Source: Caryophanales bacterium UBA7642
Lineage (GTDB): Bacteria; Bacillota_I; Bacilli_A; RFN20; CAG-288
Length of the DNA stretch: 18,099 bases
Assembly: GCA_002483745.1 (NCBI GenBank)
Contig: DLIM01000004.1
Location: 66,153-84,251 of the forward strand
Direction of reading: 5' to 3'
Positions 5,731 through 13,300 of the stretch are shown here, piece after piece (the first letter of the stretch is position 1; every line of letters starts with the position of its first letter). A program made the translations under genes and the position numbers. The notes beneath the pieces are model-generated. The model had not been told where the DNA came from. It ran no database searches and saw only the letters and a list, made by a program, of their open reading frames with translations.

Positions 5731-8622
5731 TCAATCCACCTTATGCTCTTTATAAGAAGACACTAGATAGAAAGCTAAAAACGCCGCACTTGTAGTACCA
5801 GTTATTGACTCTAAAGAAATTAAAACAATTTGCCACCAAGGCATTGATTGTGAAACATTATCTCCTTCTCCTAAGCCATTCATACTATAAGAATAATTGC
5901 AAACAACATAGAGAATTCGGTGAGTGGCCTCTCTCATTTTACTAGCAAAAGTAGGAGAATCCTTAAAGCTATCTAAAGCTGAAGAACTTCCACTTCCTAA
6001 GAAACAGGAAGTTCCATTTAGAAAGCCATCCTGATAAGTCATATAAGAGGCACCATTAGAAGAAGCCATATCAGTGATAATGTAACCATCGAATCCGAAT
6101 TCATCTCTTAAAACATTATTTTGAAGACTATTTGAAGCGCCAGCCCATGTTGTTCCAATTCTGTTAAACGAAGACATAGCCGCATGAGAATTACCTTCAT
6201 CAATAGCTAAAGAATATTCAAAAGGAACCAACATTATCTCTCTGGCTTCTTGCTCATTTAACCAAACAGAGATTCCATTACGGTTGCTTTCTTCCTCATT
6301 AAAAGCTAAATGCTTTACATGAGTAATGACACCTTTTCCTTGCAGGCCTTTAATTTCAGCTCTTGAAGTGTAGCCAGTTAAAAGAGGATCTTCAGAAAAA
6401 TACTCATGGTTTCTTCCACCAAAAGGCGTTCTTTGAATATTTACACCGCTTGCGTAGATTCCAGTTCTATTTGCTGCTAAAACATCCTCGGCAAAAGCAT
6501 CACCTAATTCTTTAACTAGATTTTCATTAAAAGTACTAGCCCAAATTCCTTCACTGGGGAAAGACGTTCCAGTTTTGGTAGAAGAAATGCCTGTTGGCCC
6601 ATCGTCTTCACTGGTGGCTGGTTTACTGACTGAAGATAGCGCTGATGTTGAAAATTGAGCCGAAGTTAAAAGCTCGGATTCATCCTCATAAGAGAGTTCA
6701 TTTAGCAAAGAATCCCATTTAGAATCATCATAAGAAATTTTATTGTTGGTACTTGATTTTAAAGAAGCTAAAGTTAGATTGTTTTCTTCATTATAGGAAG
6801 GCATTGTTGTTTCAGTTTCAGTATATTCTTTGTTACTACTTAAATCTGTTATTAGTTGATCATTTAAATTTAAAGAAATAGCTGCTGCTGGATAAGTTCC
6901 TTCCCAATTGTTTCTTGAAACATAAGTTATTTTATTTTCGCCTCTATCAGAGCATTTGTTGATGTCTGATTCATCAAACTGATTAGTGATTGCTTTATTG
7001 GTATGAGTAGAAATTGAAAAGGTTTTATCATCAAAACTAGGAACGTTAACCGTTTTAACTAAATCAGCTTGCCCTAATTCATCCATACGGTTTGAGGTTG
7101 AAGAGGGAGTTTTTCCTTTTTTAGCTAGAAGGTTGTTTGTAGCACTATGAGAATCTTTAGCAGCAATGATCTGATAATCACCATTGTCTAAGATATAAGT
7201 TTTGCTTTTGTTGGAATCATAAGATTTAAATTGGCTCTTGTTTACCAGAATGGTTACGGTTTCTTTTGCTAAAGGCTGTAATTCGGATGTCTTGGCATAT
7301 CCAACTAATTCTACTGAGCTTTTTTCTATGCTATTAGTAATGTCATAATCGGTATAAGGTTTACTAAGAAAAATTTCAACAGTGTTCTTTCCCGAAATAG
7401 TCGAAGTATTAGTGACATCTAGAGAAACTTGATAACCATTTTCGGTTTCTTCAATTTGGTAATTGCTATAGGAAAAAGTTGAATAAGATAGGCCATAACC
7501 AAAAGGATATGAAACATCATGGGCATAGGAATAATCACTGGTGCTTTCTCTTTGAGTCACATAGTCATAATATCTAGTTTCATAATAGCGATAGCCAACA
7601 TAGATTCCTTCTACATTTACTCCATAATACTTTTGAGTATCGCTTAGAGAAGAGCTGTTTCCATAGACGCTTGAATAAGTCGTTCCGCTATTGAAGCTCC
7701 AACTTTTGGCAGCTGGAGAAGATAGATTATCATTGCACATGGTAGCAGATAATTTTCCACTTGGATTTATTTTTCCGGAAATAATATCAGCTACAGACTG
7801 AATTCCATATGATCCAACATTTCCAACCCAAAGAAGAGCATCTACATCAATTCCTTCTTCTTGAATAAAATCCGTTTGAATCATTTGAGATGAATTTAAA
7901 ATAACGATTATTTTCTTAATATTATTATTTTTCTTCAAAGTTGATAATTCTTTAAGAACATCTTCTTCCTGACTGCTTAAAGATAGATAAGAACCATCTT
8001 TAGTTCCGGCATTTTTCATATTAATGTCTTTGCCTTCGCCAGAATCACGCGAAATGGTAACAATCACATTTTGATAATCATTTAAGGTACTTTTAATTTC
8101 TTCAGTATAGGAATCCCAACCTGCTTCATTAACTTTGTAATTTTTACCTTTAGTGGTTCTTTTAAATTTTGCTAAATTATTAGAAACAAAGTCCCACATA
8201 TTTGAATTAACTTTCAAGCCGCTATTTGTTAAAGAATCTTTTAGATTTGCATAACCACTAGTGTTAGCTTGAGAAGAACCTGAAGTAGCATAGTTGAAAT
8301 TAACTGAACCGTTAAAAAGACAACTGACCTTATCTCCCCTACTTAAAGGAAGAGCTTTATTATCGTTTTTTAATAAAACTGCGCCTTCTCCTTCGACTTG
8401 CTCAGATACATCTATCAAATGCGATTTTAAAGAATCTATATCGTTATAATCACGAGTAAAATACTGATTCTTATCATTATTGTTGGAAGAGTTAGTGATG
8501 TTTAAGATTTTGTTTATTAGTGCTTTATTTGCTAGAGCCACATCATAGACCGCATATGAAGTTAAGAACAAGGAAAGAGAAGCAACAAACCCAATCTCAA
8601 ATTTTCTTTTTCTAGTTGACAT
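5731..8622 (-). CDS. Membrane-anchored, circularly permuted GH3 glycosidase
   Basis: The 963-residue protein is a family 3 beta-glycosidase with domains in reversed order. A membrane helix (9-30) is followed by the sandwich domain (about 70-385) with EGEGAVLLKNDNKALPL, the acid/base motif SRDSGEGKD (Glu196), EGIYVGYRYYETRY (338-351) and YPFGYGLSYSTF (372-383). An FnIII-like domain (about 395-490), an unassigned linker with SRNNWEGTYPAA (569-580), and the TIM barrel from DGPTGIS (674) follow. The barrel holds RTPFGGRNHEYFSEDP (731-746), KHLAFNEEESNR (770-781) and nucleophile Asp851 in GFDGYIITDMA. A second helix (929-953) and a short charged tail end it. With both termini predicted inside, the catalytic body should face outwards. 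Reversed GH3 order is known from rumen enzymes such as Butyrivibrio BglA. The gene overlaps the small membrane protein gene by 11 bases, has AAGGAG before the ATG, and ends in TGA. The substrate, likely a beta-linked oligosaccharide, cannot be deduced. Confidence 0.9.
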   Translation of the reverse strand: MSTRKRKFEIGFVASLSLFLTSYAVYDVALANKALINKILNITNSSNNNDKNQYFTRDYNDIDSLKSHLIDVSEQVEGEGAVLLKNDNKALPLSRGDKVSCLFNGSVNFNYATSGSSQANTSGYANLKDSLTNSGLKVNSNMWDFVSNNLAKFKRTTKGKNYKVNEAGWDSYTEEIKSTLNDYQNVIVTISRDSGEGKDINMKNAGTKDGSYLSLSSQEEDVLKELSTLKKNNNIKKIIVILNSSQMIQTDFIQEEGIDVDALLWVGNVGSYGIQSVADIISGKINPSGKLSATMCNDNLSSPAAKSWSFNSGTTYSSVYGNSSSLSDTQKYYGVNVEGIYVGYRYYETRYYDYVTQRESTSDYSYAHDVSYPFGYGLSYSTFSYSNYQIEETENGYQVSLDVTNTSTISGKNTVEIFLSKPYTDYDITNSIEKSSVELVGYAKTSELQPLAKETVTILVNKSQFKSYDSNKSKTYILDNGDYQIIAAKDSHSATNNLLAKKGKTPSSTSNRMDELGQADLVKTVNVPSFDDKTFSISTHTNKAITNQFDESDINKCSDRGENKITYVSRNNWEGTYPAAAISLNLNDQLITDLSSNKEYTETETTMPSYNEENNLTLASLKSSTNNKISYDDSKWDSLLNELSYEDESELLTSAQFSTSALSSVSKPATSEDDGPTGISSTKTGTSFPSEGIWASTFNENLVKELGDAFAEDVLAANRTGIYASGVNIQRTPFGGRNHEYFSEDPLLTGYTSRAEIKGLQGKGVITHVKHLAFNEEESNRNGISVWLNEQEAREIMLVPFEYSLAIDEGNSHAAMSSFNRIGTTWAGASNSLQNNVLRDEFGFDGYIITDMASSNGASYMTYQDGFLNGTSCFLGSGSSSALDSFKDSPTFASKMREATHRILYVVCNYSYSMNGLGEGDNVSQSMPWWQIVLISLESITGTTSAAFLAFYLVSSYKEHKVD

Positions 8623-9067
8623 AATTAGTCTTCTCCTTATTTGTATTATCTTTTAAAACAGAGTTTTCTTTAGTAAGACAGCCACTGATTAAAGAACATA
8701 TGGCGGATAGTAAAAGAAGAATTGCAGTAGCTAAGAATCCTGCAGAAAGTGAAGAGCCATCAATACTCACTAAGACATTAGCAATGTAATTTACTTGAGA
8801 AGTAATAAAATTCAAAAAAGCAAAAAAGAAACAAAACCAAGGAAAGAAATATAAGATTCTGAACTTATTAATAATAATGGGAATAAAGCAAAATACTAAA
8901 CCAATGATGCAAGAGACTATTACAGTAGTATTTATTTTTAAAGAAAAGTCATTAGTTCCGGTTTTTATGTAAACAATTAGTCCACATAATGCCAACAAAA
9001 AAGAAGCAATAATCAAATAATAATTGGCTTTTCTATTTTTAAAAAAACTTGTGATTGCTTTCATCAT
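8612..9067 (-). CDS. Small four-helix membrane protein, function unknown
   Basis: The 151-residue protein has four predicted membrane helices (about 16-34, 48-66, 70-90, 108-131) and a polar C-terminal tail rich in Lys and Asn. I recognise no family. Two ATG codons lie in tandem at 9062-9067; AGGAAGGAAA just upstream, overlapping the stop codon of the lipoprotein gene, serves both. Its 3' end overlaps the GH3 gene by 11 bases, so it is almost certainly co-translated with it and with the lipoprotein 13 bases upstream. It contains no histidine, which excludes an AgrB-type protease. A role as membrane partner of the lipoprotein or the GH3 enzyme is inference from context only. Confidence 0.75.
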   Translation of the reverse strand: MMKAITSFFKNRKANYYLIIASFLLALCGLIVYIKTGTNDFSLKINTTVIVSCIIGLVFCFIPIIINKFRILYFFPWFCFFFAFLNFITSQVNYIANVLVSIDGSSLSAGFLATAILLLLSAICSLISGCLTKENSVLKDNTNKEKTNYVN

Positions 9068-9080
9068 CTAAATTTCCTTC

Positions 9081-10241
9081 CTAGCATAGATTTGAGGTAT
9101 AAGGAGACCAAGTAAGGCTTGCTTCTGTTGTTAAGTAAAGGCAATCAATCATAGGGGCTTTGCTATCCATACTACCGGCACCGACTTGAGGTGTGTCATC
9201 GTTGTTGACAATCAATTTAATGGAATTCTCGCCTGCAACTAAAGTGGTTTTATTTATGTAATATTTTGAGAAAGATCTCTTTTTTTCACTATTCATATCA
9301 GTAATGACATCAGTAAAAGAAATATCGTTATAGGTTAAATCAATGCCATTAACTTCAACTAAAAAGTCATCTGATGAAATAGAAATATTATAGAATTCTG
9401 CTGAAAGATTAAGCTGGAGATAAACATTAGAAACAGCTTTATCAGAAACGATTTTGTATTCTAGAAAAGCCCCGTTGTAATAAAGATTAGATACATAGTA
9501 TCCATTGCTAGCATTTGCACCACTATTTCCATTGGCGCAAATTAAACTTTTACCAGTGACGTTTCCTGAATATCCTTGGCCTAGTTTATCACCGCTAGAA
9601 TTACAAGTTTCATCCGTGTTTGGATCGAGTCCGGTTAGCCGAGTATATTCAGCCTCGAACGTATAGGATTTTACCCAATAAGCATATGCAGAAGTGTTTT
9701 CACTTCTTTTTTTCATAAAAGAGAATTCAGTAGTACAACTATTTTCTTCATACCAACCAGAAAAATAATATCCTTCTCTTTCTGGATCACTAGGCTTAGT
9801 TACACGACCATTTGTTGAGAAATATTCTGCTTTATAAATGGAAGTGGTTTCTCCTTCATAGTTCCAATAAAAAGTAGCCGTTAAAGCTGAAGAGGAATCT
9901 ATCCAATTGGCATAGAGGGTAAAAGAACTAGTAACCTTTGCTGAAAAGTTATAGCTAGTTGTGGCTGCTGAATCTAACCACCAACCATTGAAAAAATATC
10001 CTGTTCTTAACGGATCAGTGGGCTTTGAAACCAAGCCTTCTTTAGTGACTTTGACAGTGGTTGAACTACTTCCGGTATAGTTATAATCAAAAGTAATGGT
10101 GAATTCTTCTTCTTTTTTTGAAGAAGAGGTGGAAGTATCTTGATGAGTTGAAGTGTTTGATGATATATTTTGACCACAACTGAATAGAGCGGAAACAGTT
10201 AATCCCATTATTGCTAAAGATTTTAATGTTAATTTTTTCAT
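9081..10241 (-). CDS. Lipoprotein with two InlB-type repeats and a CBM-like domain
   Basis: This 386-residue exported protein begins with a lipoprotein signal peptide ending in the lipobox LFSC, so Cys22 should be lipidated. A Ser/Thr-rich spacer (24-45) is followed by two InlB B-repeat (Listeria-Bacteroides, Flg_new) modules at about 47-114 and 121-190, each with the R(T/E)GY-F-GW core and an ending in the form A-W. Residues 192-386 look like a beta-sandwich carbohydrate-binding module of the CBM6/CBM35 kind, opening with FEAEYTRLTG and carrying GAFLEYKIVSDK, FLVEVNGIDL and AGENSIKLIVNN. No catalytic motif is visible, so a surface glycan-binding role is inferred. The ribosome site is an unusual run of five Gs (10249-10253). 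A terminator hairpin separates it from the upstream GH3 gene, and the next gene follows after 13 bases, so it probably heads the downstream operon. Confidence 0.82.
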   Translation of the reverse strand: MKKLTLKSLAIMGLTVSALFSCGQNISSNTSTHQDTSTSSSKKEEEFTITFDYNYTGSSSTTVKVTKEGLVSKPTDPLRTGYFFNGWWLDSAATTSYNFSAKVTSSFTLYANWIDSSSALTATFYWNYEGETTSIYKAEYFSTNGRVTKPSDPEREGYYFSGWYEENSCTTEFSFMKKRSENTSAYAYWVKSYTFEAEYTRLTGLDPNTDETCNSSGDKLGQGYSGNVTGKSLICANGNSGANASNGYYVSNLYYNGAFLEYKIVSDKAVSNVYLQLNLSAEFYNISISSDDFLVEVNGIDLTYNDISFTDVITDMNSEKKRSFSKYYINKTTLVAGENSIKLIVNNDDTPQVGAGSMDSKAPMIDCLYLTTEASLTWSPYTSNLC

Positions 10242-10270
10242 TTTTATTCCCCCGATTTAATAAAAGATAG

Positions 10271-10299
10271 GCTAGCCACCATCAAAGGTGGTGGCTAGT
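10271..10299 (-). terminator. Terminator hairpin after the large GH3 gene
   Basis: CTAGCCACC (10272-10280) pairs perfectly with GGTGGCTAG (10290-10298), and the stem extends inward by A-T, a G-T wobble and C-G to a three-base loop. Read on the minus strand it is followed by CCTATCTTTTATT, a modest T-tract. It begins 10 bases after the stop codon. The weak T-tract would allow some read-through into the lipoprotein gene. Confidence 0.7.
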
Positions 10300-10308
10300 C
10301 ATCAGTTT

Positions 10309-13300
10309 TTACTTCTTATTCTTCTTGTCTTTGTGTCTTTTAACTCCTAATCCAACTCCTAAAAGGGCAGCAGCACCAATAATTGAAGAGAAGGTAGCAA
10401 TAGATCCACCGCAGCCCTTGGAAGTGGTGTCATCCGTAGTAGGTGTTGTAGTTTCTGCATTCTTGGTCCAGCCGGCATAGTAAGTGATATCACCATCGAT
10501 GGGAGCCTGGAAGGAAGCCACAGCAGTGCAGTCACTATCAAGATACCAGCCATTGAAGGTATAGCCTTCTTTAGTAGGTGCAGTCGGAATGGTTGGGGTA
10601 GTACCTTTTTCTACAGTTTGAGAAGCAATAGCTGTTCCGCCATTTGTATTAAAATTAACGGTATAAGTAGTAGGTGCAACTGGAGTGGTGGTTCCTTTGA
10701 CAGTGATAGTTAATGGGTAACTATAGTTTGCTTCAACAATCTGTGAACCAAAGAAACTAGTTGTCGTCTTCTTGGTGTTGATTCCAATGATGGTAGTATA
10801 GGTTCCAGCAGTCGTGGGTGTTCCATTGATAGTTCCATCATCAGCTATAGCTAAACCATCAGGTAAAGATCCAGATGCAACTGAGTAAGTGACGGAATCG
10901 TATTTACCACCATCTGTAGTAAAGACAGTAGAGTTAATCTTGGTCGTGAAAGTTTGACCAACTTGGGCATTAGTAATGTCATCACCATCCTTATCAAGAG
11001 TAAAGGCGGGATTGATATTAAGAGAAAAGTCGGCAGTTTTATTGATGTAACCATCGATATTAGCTTGGATAGTTAAATCATAAATTCCATCTTCAGTGGC
11101 AGTGCCAGTGATATCACCAGTTGTAGAATTGAGGGTTAAACCAGCAGGCAAAGTTCCTTTAGTTATGGAATAGATGACACTAGTATCAGAATTCAAATCA
11201 CTGGCATTGATACCAACATAGAGGCCAGTTGCTTTTTCATATTGGGTAGCTGATAGACTCTTAATCGTATAGTCTAAAGAATAATAGCCATTCTGATTGT
11301 TAATGGAATTTGCACGATTGTAGAGTAGATGGGTGGCAGAATTTCTAATGTAATAATACTGGTTAGGAGACTCTTCTAAGGCTCCATCTGTTCCAGTCTT
11401 GACCTTAACACCACCCTTATTGCTTCTTAATGAGGCATCCCAAGTTCCACTGGGAGTTTCATTCCACGGTGGAGTACGGAGCTCAATTTCGCAACCGGCT
11501 CTATTCATCAAATCAGGACTAGTAATATCAATCCAGCCGATGTAGCCATCAGTATCAAAAGCGCCGGTCCACTTCCATTCCTTCTTACAAATATTAGTTA
11601 AGAGATTGTAATTGTTAGTATTAGGAATTCCAGCAATATGGCCATAGCCAACCATGCTAGCCTTGCTGCCACCTTCTTGAAAAGCAATTTGGAAAGACTT
11701 GAGTTCATTTTCACGGATTGTTTGTTCATCCATGAATTGGAAGTCAGCTCCACGGTTTGTTTCCTGGTCGTTGAAAGCAAAGTGTTTAGCATAGGCAACA
11801 ATACCTTTTGACTGAACTCCTTTTATTTCTGAAGCTGCGGTAGTTCCAGAGGCATAGCCATCCTGAGAATAATATTCAAAGTTCCTACCTGAGAAGGCAG
11901 AACGATGATAATCCATTCCAGGACCATACCAACCGGTTACTCCAAGGAACATGCAAATATCACCTTTAACTTTACCAACCATTTCAACCAAGTCAGTATT
12001 AAGAGTTGCGGTAAGTAAAGGCTCATCAGTCCATTGGAAACTACTACTGATATTGGTAGGGCCATCTGCTTCTATATCAGAAGACTTTCCAACATTAGCC
12101 AATTCCGGAGAACCATAACCGCCATATTCAACTACTTTGACAACTTGATCCCAGGTCAACTGGTTCATGAACAAATTCCAAGCTTCGGTTCCAGTTTTTC
12201 CATTGATAGCAGAATTAGTAGAGGTGATAGGAGTAGTTCCCTGGTAATCAATACCTTCCATATCCTTAAATTGAATAGCAGCGGTGTTTGTGTCATCAGT
12301 TGACTGCGTCCAAGAAGAAGGAATAGTTGAATTATCAATATACCAAGGATAGGATTCTTTATCTTTATAGCCTTCATCCTGATCAAAGCTTTGGAGATAG
12401 ATCTGGTTGGTATACCAATTCTTTTTGAATGTACGATCACCAGTAGTAGGAGCTTGAGGGAAGGTTCCATCAAAGTCTGATCTAGACATAATCGTCATTG
12501 AACTAGAGTCATCAGCCATCATATCTTTAGTTCTTACGGTATTGAAATTGTATTCATGATCGGTTGTAGAGTTATCGTAATCGCCATTGCCAGTGAACTG
12601 GTTAGAAACTTTAGCTAATGAATAATCATCTGCTAGCATATGAGCATCATCTTTAAGGTTGAAAGTAAACTGATCGTAAGCATCATTGACATCTTCAATA
12701 TCAGTTCCACGATTAAAATGAGAGGAATCCATTACTCTGAGAACATACTTGCCTTTATCTAAGGTATAAGCTCCACCATTGTAGTTGGTGTCCCAGCTTG
12801 ACATATCCTGAACATTTGCAGTAATAGTTATTTCCTGACTTTCACCAGGTTTTAAAATATCGGTTTTTCCATATCCGACCAGAACATGCTCGGCTTTTTC
12901 TATTCCACCCTTAGTGTAGGGAGAGTGAGCATAAAGCTGAACTGACTGTTTTCCTTTTACTCCACCGGTGTTTGTGACTCTAACCTTGACAAAAAGTTTA
13001 TCTATGTTAGCTTTAATGTTGACATTGTTGCTTAGGTCTGCACCAGAAACATCCTGACCATCGGTAAGATTATTGCTGTAGTTGGAATCAGAATAGACAC
13101 CAGTTATGTTCATTGAGAAAGTGGAGTAACTTAAGCCATATCCATAAGGATAGGTAACGTTTTTCTTATACCAAGATTCTCCATCAATGGCATTACTATC
13201 ATAAAGGTCAGCATATTTTGTCTCATAGTATTTATAGCCAGTATAGATACCTTCTTCATAATCAATGGAATAGTAACTTTCTGAGAAGGTACCGCCATTA

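Noticed and set aside
5731..5733. TGA stop of the GH3 gene as a sign of TGA-Trp (code 4) recoding
   Set aside because: Tryptophan throughout the long genes is TGG, no in-frame TGA occurs within them, and another TGA follows shortly after; standard code fits.
8612..9067. Possible AgrB-type peptide protease next to the Agr-like kinase
   Set aside because: The protein has no histidine at all, so the catalytic His/Cys pair of AgrB cannot exist; its length is also too short.
10312..11300. Sortase LPXTG signal in the large GH3 protein
   Set aside because: No LPXTG occurs. LPAGL and LPDGL are internal motifs of the Ig-like modules, far from the C-terminal helix.
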